Shown in pieces: positions 9,891 through 19,122 of a DNA stretch of 64,000 bases (its first letter is position 1; every line of letters begins with the position of its first letter). Source of the DNA: CAZROT01 sp964601895 (GTDB lineage Bacteria > Pseudomonadota > Gammaproteobacteria > Enterobacterales > Enterobacteriaceae); NCBI GenBank assembly GCA_964601895.1, contig CAZROT010000004.1, positions 62,001-126,000 of the forward strand. Direction: 5' to 3'. Under the pieces are notes generated by a model. It saw only the letters and a program-made list of their open reading frames with translations. It did not search any database and was not told where the DNA came from. The position numbers and the translations under genes are program-made.

Positions 9891-10664
9891 ATGGAAACCT
9901 GGTTACAGCACTTTGCAACAACATCCACAACCGTCACCCTGGTTATCGTTCTGTCAGTCGCCTTTCTTGAATCGCTTGCACTGGTTGGACTGCTGCTACC
10001 AGGTACGGTCCTTATGGTCAGTCTCGGAACCTTAATCGGCAATGGTCATATTGGTCTTTACCCGGCATGGGCGGTAGCGACGCTCGGCTGCATGTTGGGT
10101 GACGGGATATCTTATTTTATCGGACGCGCCTTTAAACAACCGCTGCATAACTGGTCATTTTTACAAAAGTACCATCCGTTATTGCGCAAAACTGAATATG
10201 CGCTGTATCAGCATAGTATGGTTACCATCCTGTCTGGCCGTTTTATTGGTCCTACCCGCCCGTTAATACCCATGGTGGCGGGCATGCTAAACCTTCCCTT
10301 AATGAAATTTGCTCTCCCTGATATTATCGGCTGTCTGCTCTGGCCGCCTGTCTGGTTTTTCCCAGGTATTCTGGCAGGCGTTGTTACCGAGATCCCTGCA
10401 CACACCAGCACCTGGCAGTTCAGGTGGTTGTTATTTATGGTCGCTATCCTCACTGTGCTGGCATGCTGGCTATTGTGGCGCTGGTGGCAGGAAGGTAAGC
10501 GCGACACCGATGTGCCCAGCCGCTGGCTGTTACCTGTACGTCTGAAATGGGGAAGTATTGTGGTGACAGCAGGGGCACTATGCAGCGCTGTCGCGTTATC
10601 CTTGCAACCCGTCACCCCGATTTACTGGCAGATGTTGTGCAAGGTACTCATGGGGCAGCACTGA
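9891..10664 (+). CDS. yabI: DedA-family inner-membrane protein YabI
   Basis: DedA proteins are polytopic inner-membrane proteins implicated in lipid flipping and membrane homeostasis; YabI is one of several paralogues in E. coli. The 257-residue product aligns along its whole length with E. coli YabI (254 residues). It shows the early hydrophobic helix with AFLESLALVGLLLPG, the conserved GR[FY].GP.RP motif as GRFIGPTRPLIPMVAG, and several further membrane segments. Its 3' end overlaps the 3' end of the convergent thiQ by 17 bp, as expected from the E. coli neighbourhood yabI-thiQPB. Confidence 0.93.
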   Translation: METWLQHFATTSTTVTLVIVLSVAFLESLALVGLLLPGTVLMVSLGTLIGNGHIGLYPAWAVATLGCMLGDGISYFIGRAFKQPLHNWSFLQKYHPLLRKTEYALYQHSMVTILSGRFIGPTRPLIPMVAGMLNLPLMKFALPDIIGCLLWPPVWFFPGILAGVVTEIPAHTSTWQFRWLLFMVAILTVLACWLLWRWWQEGKRDTDVPSRWLLPVRLKWGSIVVTAGALCSAVALSLQPVTPIYWQMLCKVLMGQH

Positions 10665-11361
10665 AAAGCTTTACACCCAATATAGCGGCTTGTGGTACCG
10701 TGCCATCAACCAGCGCCTGCGTCGGGCCATCATAAACAATATCACCGCTGACAATTAACAGCGTACGCTTTGCTACCCTGAGTGCATCCGTCAGGCTGTG
10801 TGATACCATCAGCACTGTCAGGCAACGCTGCAGACATATCTGTTCCAGCAAACATAGCATTTCCTCATGCAGCACGGGATCGAGCGCTGAAAAGGGCTCA
10901 TCCAGCAGCAGGATAGGCTGACAGCGCAGCAGGCAGCGGGCAAGTGCTGCACGCTGACGCTGCCCACCGGAAAGCTGCGCAGGTAAACAGTTCAGGCTCT
11001 CACTCAAGCCCACCTGACTCACTATCTGTTGCAATTGCTGTTGCTGGATGGCACTCAGTTTTAACCCCGGATGCAAACCCAGCCCAATGTTTTGCGCCAG
11101 CGTCAGATGGGGAAAAAGATTATTTTCCTGAAATAACATTGAAACAGGCCGTCTGGAAGGAGCGGTCTCAGTGTGGTTATGATTATTTAGCAAAATTCGT
11201 CCACCCGCAGGTACGCGAAAGCCGGCAATGAGGTTCAGCAATGTGCTTTTACCCGCCCCGCTCGGCCCAAGAACAGCAACCCGCTCTCCCGAAGATATAT
11301 GCAGATTAATATCGCCTGATGCCTGTGGATGTAAACCAGTTAGTTTTTCAAGTATCAGCAT
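10648..11361 (-). CDS. thiQ: Thiamine ABC transporter ATP-binding protein ThiQ
   Basis: ThiQ is the ATPase of the ThiBPQ importer for thiamine and its phosphates. The 237-residue product has Walker A GPSGAGKST, the Q-loop region MLFQENNLF, ABC signature LSGGQRQR, and Walker B ILLLDEPFSALDP. Start is taken at the ATG beginning MLILEKL (11361), matching the E. coli start; a longer frame to 11382 exists. Its first codons overlap the end of thiP by 14 bp, consistent with translational coupling in a thiB-thiP-thiQ operon read on the minus strand. Confidence 0.95.
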   Translation of the reverse strand: MLILEKLTGLHPQASGDINLHISSGERVAVLGPSGAGKSTLLNLIAGFRVPAGGRILLNNHNHTETAPSRRPVSMLFQENNLFPHLTLAQNIGLGLHPGLKLSAIQQQQLQQIVSQVGLSESLNCLPAQLSGGQRQRAALARCLLRCQPILLLDEPFSALDPVLHEEMLCLLEQICLQRCLTVLMVSHSLTDALRVAKRTLLIVSGDIVYDGPTQALVDGTVPQAAILGVKLFSAAP

Positions 11362-12952
11362 GGCGGCCCGATAAACGCTCAATCAACGTAAACAGTAAGA
11401 TACACAGCAAAAACAGTAATAATGCCGTCACCGCACCTTCATGGCTGCGATAAGCGGCAATCTGTTGATAAAGGTACAACGGCAGCGTCAGACAGTCCTC
11501 ATTACCCAGCAGCATGATGACACCTAAATCTCCCATCGATAACGCACATCCAAACGCCAGTGCCTGTGTTAAAGGGCGCTGTAGTGCACGCAGTTCAATC
11601 CAGCGCAGGCGATGCCAGCCGCGAATATTGAGCGATAAACACAGTGGTGTATAACGACTGGCCATATCACGCATCGGGTTAGCCAATATTTTCAGGGCAT
11701 AAGGCACCGCCATCAGGGTATTAATCAGGATTATCAACACATAAGGAGATAAGCCCTGTAAGCTGGTGTTCAACAGCAGAAGAAATCCGGTTGCCAGCAC
11801 AATTCCCGGCACGGCCAGGGTAAGCGTGCCACTCATTTCAAGTGCCTGCCCCCAACGGCAATACTGGCGTAACATGAATTCACGACTGGTCCACAACAGC
11901 ATCACCGTCAGTACTACAGCAAACAGACCTGAAGCCAGTGCCAGTGCCAGCGAAGTTCCCACAGCCTGCCATAACAACGGCTGCTGCAACGTTTCTGACA
12001 GCTGTGAATTAATGCCTGCTATAATTACCGCCAGCAAAGGTGGCAACAGCAGTAATAACGCTAAACTTATAACAAAAGCATCACACATACGCTGCCAGCA
12101 GGTATTTGCCGGATGAAGCCAGTCTCTCTGGCGGGCATCCCCCGGTGGCACAACCTGATTCAGATACTGACAAAACAAGACCATACCAAGGCAGCAAACC
12201 AGCTGGATTAAGGCGAGTAATGCCGCACGACCCAAATCGTATTCATAACTCAATGCCTGCCAGATGGCCAGCTCAATAGTTGTCGCGGCAGGCCCGCCTC
12301 CCAGAACCAACGCCGTCGTAAAGCTGGCAAAACATAACATAAAAATCAATGCACTGGCCGGCAGGATCTGACGGCGTACATACGGCCATTCAACGAAACG
12401 AAAGTGTTGCCAGTCATTCATACCGAGTTGCGCAGCCAGTTGACGCTGCTCGATGGTAATGTCTTGCAGCGCCTGCAGAAGTAGCCGACTGGCCAGAGGG
12501 AGATTAAAAAAAACGTGTGCCAGCAAAATTCCTTGCAACCCATAAGGATAAAACGTGTAATCCATGCCAGGCCAGTGAAAAAGCTGTGCCAGCCATCCCT
12601 TTCGACCGTATACACGCAACAGACCAAACAGGACGACCAGTACGGGTAAAACCATGGTCATGGCAAATAGACGTAACAGTAGCTGACGGCCGTAAAAACG
12701 GCGACGCCAGAGTGCTCGGGCCAGTAAAATGGCAGGTAACACTGACAGTAATGTTGACAGCAATGCCTGCCAGAAAGTGAATCTGAGCAAATGCCACAGA
12801 TAGGTGTCATGCCAGATAACAGACCAATTACTGTCGGGTGCATACTGAAACAGGGCAGCTAAAGGCGCCATTGAAACCAGCAGGAATAACCCACAGGCCA
12901 GCACACCAGGCCATAACCACTCAGGAATTAACGGCTGACAGCATTTTGCCAT
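11348..12952 (-). CDS. thiP: Thiamine ABC transporter permease ThiP
   Basis: ThiP is the fused-dimer permease of the thiamine importer in the inner membrane. The 534-residue product matches E. coli ThiP (536) along its length, with two homologous halves each carrying a binding-protein-dependent transport motif (around GEQRQLAAQLGM-like EQRQLAAQLGM in the first half, and the RYTPLCLSLNIRGW region in the second). About twelve hydrophobic segments are visible. I start at MAKCCQPLIPEW (12952), aligned with the E. coli N-terminus. The gene overlaps the 3' end of thiB by 25 bp and the start of thiQ by 14 bp. Confidence 0.95.
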   Translation of the reverse strand: MAKCCQPLIPEWLWPGVLACGLFLLVSMAPLAALFQYAPDSNWSVIWHDTYLWHLLRFTFWQALLSTLLSVLPAILLARALWRRRFYGRQLLLRLFAMTMVLPVLVVLFGLLRVYGRKGWLAQLFHWPGMDYTFYPYGLQGILLAHVFFNLPLASRLLLQALQDITIEQRQLAAQLGMNDWQHFRFVEWPYVRRQILPASALIFMLCFASFTTALVLGGGPAATTIELAIWQALSYEYDLGRAALLALIQLVCCLGMVLFCQYLNQVVPPGDARQRDWLHPANTCWQRMCDAFVISLALLLLLPPLLAVIIAGINSQLSETLQQPLLWQAVGTSLALALASGLFAVVLTVMLLWTSREFMLRQYCRWGQALEMSGTLTLAVPGIVLATGFLLLLNTSLQGLSPYVLIILINTLMAVPYALKILANPMRDMASRYTPLCLSLNIRGWHRLRWIELRALQRPLTQALAFGCALSMGDLGVIMLLGNEDCLTLPLYLYQQIAAYRSHEGAVTALLLFLLCILLFTLIERLSGRHADT

Positions 12953-13926
12953 TCCTGAATCCATTTGCTACGGTTTTGGGCAACTTCTTCGGCTGAATAC
13001 TTCAACACCTTCTGCGGCTTAATCAGATGGCTGAAACTGGCAGGTAGTGTTACCTTAATGACAGGGTACATCCAGTTACCCAACGGTATATTTTGTTGAA
13101 AAGCAGCGGTGAGCAAAAATTGCATAAATCGGCTGGACAGCTCGGGTAATTTACTGCTCTTTAGCCGGGCAGCTACTTCAATCTGCAGATAGTGACCGTC
13201 ATTGAATTCTGCAGCAGCGTACTGACTGTTATGTTCTTTCTCCACATGCCAGGCTGGAGAAGTGGTATAACTCAGCACCAGATCGGCTTCTCCCTGTAAA
13301 AACAATCCGTACGCTTCGCTCCAGCCCTGTGTGACAGTCACTGTTTTTTTTGCCAGCTTCTGCCAGGCAACAGCAGCCTGCTCGCCATACACCTGTTTCA
13401 TCCAGAGTAATAAACCAAGGCCTGGTGTACTGGAACGTGGATCCTGATAAATGATTTTCCATGGCTGCGTGCTATTTATCAGATCATGCAGACTGGCAGG
13501 TGGAGTGTTAAGTTTATCTTTATTATAAATAAAGGAAAAATAACCATAATCATAAGGAATAAATGTTTTATTTATCCAGGGAATCGGTAACAGGAGCTGA
13601 CTGGTATCAATATTGCTGCTGGCAAACAAATCGGTCTGCTGTGCTGCCTGCATCAAATTATTATCCAGGCATAATGCGACATCAGCCGGGCTGCTGCTGC
13701 CTTCCATACGCAGGCGGTTAAGCAACACAATGCCATCAGAGAATTTAATGAATTTTACTGTACAGTCACACTCTGCTTCAAAGGCCTGCTTTACTGCCGG
13801 ACCAGGGCCCCATTCGTTAGCAAAAGAATCACAGGCGTACACTGTCATAGCAGGTTTTAGCTGACGTGGAAAACCTGAAAATGCCACGACTATCAATAGC
13901 AGGCAGGGCAAACTTCTTTTCAGCAC
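12928..13926 (-). CDS. thiB: Thiamine-binding periplasmic protein ThiB (TbpA)
   Basis: ThiB captures thiamine, TMP or TPP in the periplasm for ThiPQ. The 332-residue product has a Sec signal peptide (LKRSLPCLLLIVVAFSG), then mature sequence with DSFANEWGPGP, NRLRMEG, YQDPRSSTPGLGLLLW and TQGWSEAYGLFL, all matching E. coli TbpA. The start is a GTG at 13926: GAGGAG lies about ten bases upstream and the predicted N-terminus then matches the E. coli protein. An upstream TTG is in frame but would sit on the ribosome site. I see no TPP riboswitch upstream, although E. coli has one there. Confidence 0.94.
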   Translation of the reverse strand: MLKRSLPCLLLIVVAFSGFPRQLKPAMTVYACDSFANEWGPGPAVKQAFEAECDCTVKFIKFSDGIVLLNRLRMEGSSSPADVALCLDNNLMQAAQQTDLFASSNIDTSQLLLPIPWINKTFIPYDYGYFSFIYNKDKLNTPPASLHDLINSTQPWKIIYQDPRSSTPGLGLLLWMKQVYGEQAAVAWQKLAKKTVTVTQGWSEAYGLFLQGEADLVLSYTTSPAWHVEKEHNSQYAAAEFNDGHYLQIEVAARLKSSKLPELSSRFMQFLLTAAFQQNIPLGNWMYPVIKVTLPASFSHLIKPQKVLKYSAEEVAQNRSKWIQEWQNAVSR

Positions 13927-14162
13927 GTTAGTGCTCCTCAACAATCAACCGACTGCATAGCCATGGCCGTTGACACAACCATTCGCCCGGTATTTATTTT
14001 ATTCCTTCACCCATTTACTGTAGCCTGGATTTATGATCGCGCTTTTATATACCGCCAGCATGGCATTATCTGTTGCCTTCATACCGCTCTACAAAATACA
14101 TATTCGCCATCAGGTAACCTGATTACATAGCACGCCATACAACTAAAATGCGCCCTATTTTC

Positions 14163-14310
14163 TCAAATCTTATGAATGCTGACCATACCTGATAGCGGCT
14201 TATCAACAAAAAACCTGACTGTCAGCAATGATGCGCCTTTAGACAGATTGAGCAGAGAGGCAATAACCATTAACATGGTTGCCATAACAGTAATCCAACC
14301 TCGATACCCG
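14163..14310 (-). CDS. Possible 3' end of an unidentified membrane protein, cut by the assembly gap
   Basis: On the minus strand an open frame enters from the N gap and runs 48 codons to a TGA at 14163-14165. The translation (ITVMATMLMVIASLLNLSKG, then LLTVRFFVDKP) looks like a terminal hydrophobic segment plus a short tail. I do not recognise the family. The length is too small to exclude chance, so this is only a candidate. Confidence 0.2.
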
Positions 14311-14410
14311 NNNNNNNNNNNNNNNNNNNNNNNNNNNNNNNNNNNNNNNNNNNNNNNNNNNNNNNNNNNNNNNNNNNNNNNNNNNNNNNNNNNNNNNNNN
14401 NNNNNNNNNN
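14311..14410. other. Assembly gap (100 N)
   Basis: Exactly 100 unknown bases, the usual placeholder for a gap of unknown size. It abuts an 8-bp tandem repeat on its right side, which probably caused the break. The true sequence and its length are unknown, and the adjacency of thiB and metJ depends on the scaffold join. Confidence 0.97.
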
Positions 14411-14474
14411 TTAGCGGGTTAGCGGGTTAGCGGGTTAGCGGGTTAGCGGGTTAGCGGGTTAGCGGGTTAGCGGT
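14411..14474. repeat. Microsatellite, 8-bp unit TTAGCGGG, eight copies visible
   Basis: Seven perfect copies of TTAGCGGG followed by an eighth ending GGT. The array begins immediately at the assembly gap, so the real number is unknown and probably larger. It sits between the gap and metJ, outside any coding frame I can recognise. Because the unit is G-rich it could form quadruplex-like structure and could vary in copy number by slippage. Confidence 0.95.
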
Positions 14475-14629
14475 GATTATCCTGGCATCCTCATTTTTGT
14501 TAAGCTTAAGCGCAATGACGAATGGTAACTGTGGCAGGGAACACCATGGGCCTGTGGTAATAACAAAAGCTGGACATGCGTGTCTGGGCTGTAGCATATT
14601 GTATTTTAATTTATAAATTAAGGTGTTGC

Positions 14630-14947
14630 ATGGTTGAATGGAACGGAAAATACGTCAGCCCTTACGCTGAACATGGTAAGAAGAGCAAACAGGTTAAAAA
14701 AATTACGGTGTCCATTCCGCTAACGGTATTAAAGATCCTGACTGACGAACGCACACGCCGTCAGGTCAATAATCTGCGGCGGGCCACCAACAGTGAATTG
14801 TTGTGCGAAGCATTTTTGCATGCTTTTACCGGCCAACCGCTTCCTGACGACGACGATCTGCTTAAAGAACGCAATAATGAAATCCCACAGGTGGCAAAAA
14901 AAGCAATGCGCGAACTGGGTATTGATCCTGATCTCTGGGAGTATTGA
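14630..14947 (+). CDS. metJ: Methionine regulon repressor MetJ
   Basis: MetJ is a ribbon-helix-helix repressor that binds met boxes with S-adenosylmethionine as corepressor. The 105-residue product equals the E. coli length and is nearly identical in the DNA-contacting beta strand (KKITVSIPL) and following helices (DERTRRQVNNLRRATNSELLCEAFLHAFTG, conserved throughout). Start is ATG 14630 (MVEWNGKY); the frame extends further upstream but that part is unlike MetJ. The divergent metB of E. coli is not visible upstream, where a microsatellite and gap occur. Convergent with rpmE. Confidence 0.97.
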   Translation: MVEWNGKYVSPYAEHGKKSKQVKKITVSIPLTVLKILTDERTRRQVNNLRRATNSELLCEAFLHAFTGQPLPDDDDLLKERNNEIPQVAKKAMRELGIDPDLWEY

Positions 14948-15030
14948 CGATTGTTTTTAACTGGCACGAATCAGTAGTAAAACTGCCGCTTTCAGCGCTA
15001 TCAACATGGCTAAGAAGACGTCATAAAAAG

Positions 15031-15054
15031 AAAAAGGTGCTGCAGGCACCTTTT
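15031..15054. terminator. Bidirectional intrinsic terminator between metJ and rpmE
   Basis: The sequence AAAAGGTGC TGCAG GCACCTTTT forms a stem with a GC-rich core flanked by an A-run on one side and a T-run on the other. It lies between the convergent metJ and rpmE stops and can serve both strands. Confidence 0.8.
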
Positions 15055-15070
15055 CGCATGATAAAAAAAA

Positions 15071-15286
15071 CTATACCTCTACACCCGGTATACCGAAACG
15101 CTTTTTGAAGCGATCAACACGGCCACCTGTGGCAACATCACGCTGTTTGCCAGTGTAAAAAGGATGGCAGTTACCACAAACATCCAGATGCAGATCATGC
15201 CCTAACGTCGAGTTGACTTTGACTACATTACCGCAGGAACAGGACGCAGTCATCAGTTCATATTTAGGATGAATACCTTGTTTCAT
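15071..15286 (-). CDS. rpmE: 50S ribosomal protein L31 (zinc-binding type)
   Basis: L31 bridges the ribosomal subunits. The 71-residue product keeps the four zinc-ligand cysteines (C16, C18, C37, C40 in CSCG and CGNC) that mark the zinc-containing paralogue, and the conserved C-terminal stretch TGKQRDVATGGRVDRF. It is read divergently from priA, as in E. coli. No zinc-free paralogue is visible in the window. Confidence 0.97.
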   Translation of the reverse strand: MKQGIHPKYELMTASCSCGNVVKVNSTLGHDLHLDVCGNCHPFYTGKQRDVATGGRVDRFKKRFGIPGVEV

Positions 15287-15556
15287 AAAGGCCCCCTGTC
15301 TTTTGTTATTAATAACCCTGACACAACAAGTGACAGGCTGCTACGCACAATCTAACGAATACAAATAAAATTGGCACAAAACTTACCGGAGGGCGGATTA
15401 TATAGAAGATCAACAAACAGAGCAATTCTGTACAAAGAGAATACACAATCAGCATGGCTTGTCTGCACTGAAATCATCCAAAGTAAAAGAATCTGTACAC
15501 TGTCCATGCAGTGCAATGTAAAGTACGCATGATAAATTTTTATGCTGGATAGTTTC

Positions 15557-17755
15557 ATGCCCATTGCTAAGGTTGTGCTGCCAGTGTGTGTGGCACATGC
15601 ATTCGATTATCGAATAAGTCATCATCTGCCCTGCCCACAACCAGGTACAAGGGTCAGTGTCCCCTTTGGCAGGCGTCGTGCCATTGGCATCGTTATCAGC
15701 CTCAGTGAAACCAGCGAAGTTCCTGATAAATCACTCAAAGCCATCATAGAAATTCTGGACACGCAGCCACTGTTTCCTCCTGGTTTGTGGAGCAGCCTGC
15801 ATTGGGCAGCAGGTTACTACCATCACCCTAAAGGAGAAGTCCTCTTTCATGCGTTACCTGCCTTGTTACGCCAGGGCAAGCCGGCAAAATCTCCCTCACT
15901 CTGGCAATGGGTGATAACCGCACAGGGAAGCGCCATGCCAATAGCAGACCTGAAACGCTCACCCGGACAGCAACAGGCATTGGCTGTTTTACAACAGCAA
16001 CCGCTTTATCGTGACCAGATTCACACCATGACCTTCAGTGAAAACACATTGCAGGCTTTACGCCGTAAAGGGCTGGCTGATATTAATTTGTACGACGCTC
16101 TGCCCTGTGACTGGCGTATGGATTTTTCTTTGCCTGATAAGCCATCACCACTGAATAATGAACAGGCTGCTGCAGTAGCCGCAGTTAATAAAGAAAATCA
16201 GCAATTTTCAGTATGGCTGCTCTCTGGCGTCACTGGCTCTGGTAAAACACACGTCTATCTCCATGTACTGCAAGACATTCTCATGCAGGGAAAACAGGCT
16301 CTGGTTCTTGTTCCTGAGATTGGTCTGACGCCACAGACAATTGCACGTTTCCGTGAACATTTTAAGGCCCCTATCGATATCTTACATTCCGGGTTAAATG
16401 ATCGTGAACGTCTGGCCGTATGGCTGAGAGCGCGTAATAATGAGGTGGCTATTGTTATTGGCACCCGCAGCGCATTGTTCACGCCGCTCGCTCACCCGGG
16501 TATGATTATTGTTGACGAAGAACACGACAGTTCATACAAACAGCAGGATGGCTGGCGTTATCACGCACGGGATTTAGCCGTTTTTCGCGCCCGGGAAGAA
16601 AATATCCCACTGATTATGGGCTCAGCCACGCCTGCACTGGAAACACTACATAATGTACAGGCAGGAAAATATCGCCAGCTCACGCTATCCAGACGAGCGG
16701 GCAATGCTACACCAGAAAAACATTCTGTTATCGATTTAAAAGGCTTAAAACTCAAGGCAGGACTTTCGCAGCCGTTATTAACACGCATGCAGCAACATCT
16801 GTCAGCCGGCAACCAAATCATGCTGTTTCTTAATCGCAGGGGTTATGCCCCTGTACTGCTCTGTCACGAATGTGGCTGGATAGCCGAATGTCAGCATTGT
16901 GATCATTACTACAGCCTGCATCAACGCCTGCATCAGTTACACTGCCACTACTGCACCAGCAGGCTTCCCGTTCCTCATCAATGCGCAGAGTGCGGTGCAA
17001 CTCAGTTAATGCCGGTAGGTGTCGGCACCGAACAGCTGGAACAACAGCTGGAACAATTGTTTCCCGCTATCCCCATTACCCGCATTGATAAAGATACCGT
17101 GCGTCGTAAAGGAGCGCTGGAGCGCCATCTGGCTGATGTTCATCAGGGTGCCACACGCATTTTAATTGGCACGCAAATGCTGGCCAAGGGACATCACTTC
17201 CCTGATGTTACTCTGGTCGCATTACTGGATGTTGATGGGGCATTATTTTCTGCTGATTTCCGCTCTGCTGAACATTTCGCACAACTTTATATTCAGGTCG
17301 CTGGCAGAGCCGGACGCTCAGAGAAGCCCGGGGAAGTTATCCTGCAGACTCATCATCCGGAACATCCTCTGCTACAGCTTCTGCTACAACAGGGTTATGA
17401 CGCATTCGCCCGGCAGGCACTGGAAGAAAGAAACAATGCCTGTTTACCCCCTTACACCAGTCATATCCTTATCCGCGCTGAAGATAAGGATAATCATCAG
17501 GCCTGTGTGTTTCTCCAGCAAATACGCGATTTACTGGAAGCACACACACACAAAGAAGATTTATTGTGGATAATGGGCCCGGTACCTGCATTACAGCCAA
17601 AACGTAACGGACGTTTTCGCTGGCAACTGTTACTGCAACATCCTGCGCGGGTAACGTTACAAAAACTGGCCAGAAACCTGCAGTCATCAATCACAACGCT
17701 TCCACAGGCAGGAAAAATAAAATGGGTGCTGGACGTGGATCCAATAGATAGTTAA
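15557..17755 (+). CDS. priA: Primosomal replication protein N' / helicase PriA
   Basis: PriA recognises abandoned forks and reloads the replicative helicase. The 732-residue product has the E. coli length. It shows the N-terminal 3'-DNA-binding domain, Walker A GVTGSGKT, motif II DEEH followed by DSSYKQ, motif III GSATPA, the zinc-binding cysteine cluster (CHECGWIAECQHC, then CHYC and CAECG), and later motifs GTQMLAKGHHFPDVTLV and QVAGRAGR. I prefer ATG 15557 (MPIAKVVLPV), which matches the E. coli N-terminus; ATG 15542 is an in-frame alternative. Neither has a strong ribosome site. Confidence 0.96.
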   Translation: MPIAKVVLPVCVAHAFDYRISHHLPCPQPGTRVSVPFGRRRAIGIVISLSETSEVPDKSLKAIIEILDTQPLFPPGLWSSLHWAAGYYHHPKGEVLFHALPALLRQGKPAKSPSLWQWVITAQGSAMPIADLKRSPGQQQALAVLQQQPLYRDQIHTMTFSENTLQALRRKGLADINLYDALPCDWRMDFSLPDKPSPLNNEQAAAVAAVNKENQQFSVWLLSGVTGSGKTHVYLHVLQDILMQGKQALVLVPEIGLTPQTIARFREHFKAPIDILHSGLNDRERLAVWLRARNNEVAIVIGTRSALFTPLAHPGMIIVDEEHDSSYKQQDGWRYHARDLAVFRAREENIPLIMGSATPALETLHNVQAGKYRQLTLSRRAGNATPEKHSVIDLKGLKLKAGLSQPLLTRMQQHLSAGNQIMLFLNRRGYAPVLLCHECGWIAECQHCDHYYSLHQRLHQLHCHYCTSRLPVPHQCAECGATQLMPVGVGTEQLEQQLEQLFPAIPITRIDKDTVRRKGALERHLADVHQGATRILIGTQMLAKGHHFPDVTLVALLDVDGALFSADFRSAEHFAQLYIQVAGRAGRSEKPGEVILQTHHPEHPLLQLLLQQGYDAFARQALEERNNACLPPYTSHILIRAEDKDNHQACVFLQQIRDLLEAHTHKEDLLWIMGPVPALQPKRNGRFRWQLLLQHPARVTLQKLARNLQSSITTLPQAGKIKWVLDVDPIDS

Positions 17756-18054
17756 CCTTAAATCCAGAGCGTCTTCTTTCACTAAACGCAGCAGAAACAA
17801 ACGGTAATCGTCAGATCTGCGCTGCTGTTAAAAAATACTGCCCATTATTTTTTAATACAAATTAAACAATAAATAGTATCAACAATCTGTTTAAAATGGC
17901 TCAACGCTCATTTCGATGCGCTGGATGCTATTAAATATCGTATTTCGCTATAGACAAGACAACAAAAAAGCTACATAACTATAAAAATAGTTCAACAAAA
18001 ACAATCAAATGATACAAAATATTAAACTAAGGAGCTGGAGACAAAGGAGATAAA
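17756..18054. other. priA-cytR intergenic region
   Basis: About 300 bp, increasingly AT-rich towards cytR. It should contain the cytR promoter. The strong AAAGGAG just before ATG 18055 is the cytR ribosome site. No other gene or structured element was recognised. Confidence 0.5.
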
Positions 18055-19122
18055 ATGAGCAAGGTGTTGGAGCATAAAAAAGAATTCACTATCGCCACCA
18101 TGAAAAATGTTGCTGAAATGGCCGGCGTCTCAACCGCAACAGTATCACGAACGTTAATGAATCCGGAAAAAGTTTCCCCGCTGACCCGGCAAAAAGTGGA
18201 ACGTGCTGCGCTTGCGGTAGGCTACTTTCCTCATGCACTCTCTCATCGTATTAAACGTAGTGATTCGCACACTATCTTAGTGATAGTTCCTGATATCAGT
18301 AATCCTTTTTTTGTCGATATTCTTCATGGAATTGAACAGACTGCTGCCAGACAGGGCTATCTGGTACTGATTAGCAACTATGCTGAACAACATCAGTTAA
18401 AGCAGACTCTGGTTAATTTAATCATTACTAAACAAATCGATGGTATCCTGTTATTGGGTATGCCACCTCCTTTTGATACCAGTAAAAAAGAACGACGTAA
18501 TCTGCCGCCTATGGTGATGGCCATTGAATTTGTACCCGAACTCGATATACCCACAGTGCATATTGATAATCTGACCTCTGCATTTGAGGCAGTACACTAT
18601 CTTTATAAATTAGGCCATAAAAAAATCGCCTGCATTGCGGGTCCTGACTCCCTGAGCTTTAATCATTATCGCCTGGAAGGATATATTCAGGCATTACACC
18701 GCAATAGCCTGACAGTAGAAAAAAATTATATCGTGCAGGGCGATGCGACCCATGAAACAGGTGCCCGGGCATTAACTGCACTGATGAAATTAGCGCATCC
18801 CCCAACGGCGATTTTCTGTCACAATGACATGATTGCTATTGGTGCCATACAACAATCCGGCAAACTCGGCATTTTGGTACCAAAAGATGTGTCGATAATT
18901 GGTTTTGACAACCTTAGCGTTGCTCAGTATTGCTCACCACCATTGACGACTGTTGCTCAGCCCCGATACCAGATTGGCCAGGAAGCCATGTTATTATTAC
19001 TTGAACAACTTCAGGGGCATAACGTATCAACCCGTTCACAATTAGTAGAGACGGAATTAATTATTCGCGCGAGTACCTGCGCTCCGGGGCACCAGATGAC
19101 AACTGCAGGATTCAAAAAATAG
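18055..19122 (+). CDS. cytR: LacI-family transcriptional repressor CytR
   Basis: CytR represses nucleoside uptake and catabolism genes together with CRP and is induced by cytidine. The 355-residue product has an N-terminal LacI-type helix-turn-helix (TMKNVAEMAGVSTATVSRTL) and a periplasmic-binding-protein-like effector domain with ILVIVPDISNPFF, TKQIDGILLLG, PTVHIDNLTSAFEAV and the C-terminal PPLTTVAQPRY.IG. AAAGGAG precedes the ATG by six bases. It occupies its E. coli place between priA and ftsN; its stop shares one base with the GTG start of ftsN. Confidence 0.95.
   Translation: MSKVLEHKKEFTIATMKNVAEMAGVSTATVSRTLMNPEKVSPLTRQKVERAALAVGYFPHALSHRIKRSDSHTILVIVPDISNPFFVDILHGIEQTAARQGYLVLISNYAEQHQLKQTLVNLIITKQIDGILLLGMPPPFDTSKKERRNLPPMVMAIEFVPELDIPTVHIDNLTSAFEAVHYLYKLGHKKIACIAGPDSLSFNHYRLEGYIQALHRNSLTVEKNYIVQGDATHETGARALTALMKLAHPPTAIFCHNDMIAIGAIQQSGKLGILVPKDVSIIGFDNLSVAQYCSPPLTTVAQPRYQIGQEAMLLLLEQLQGHNVSTRSQLVETELIIRASTCAPGHQMTTAGFKK

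Noticed and set aside
14176..14430. Open frame spanning the first N gap
   Set aside because: It is open only because N codons are not stops; the repeats on the right are not plausible coding sequence.
15010..15022. AGACGTC after metJ as a met box
   Set aside because: It is a single copy downstream of the gene; MetJ needs at least two tandem boxes and acts upstream of its targets.
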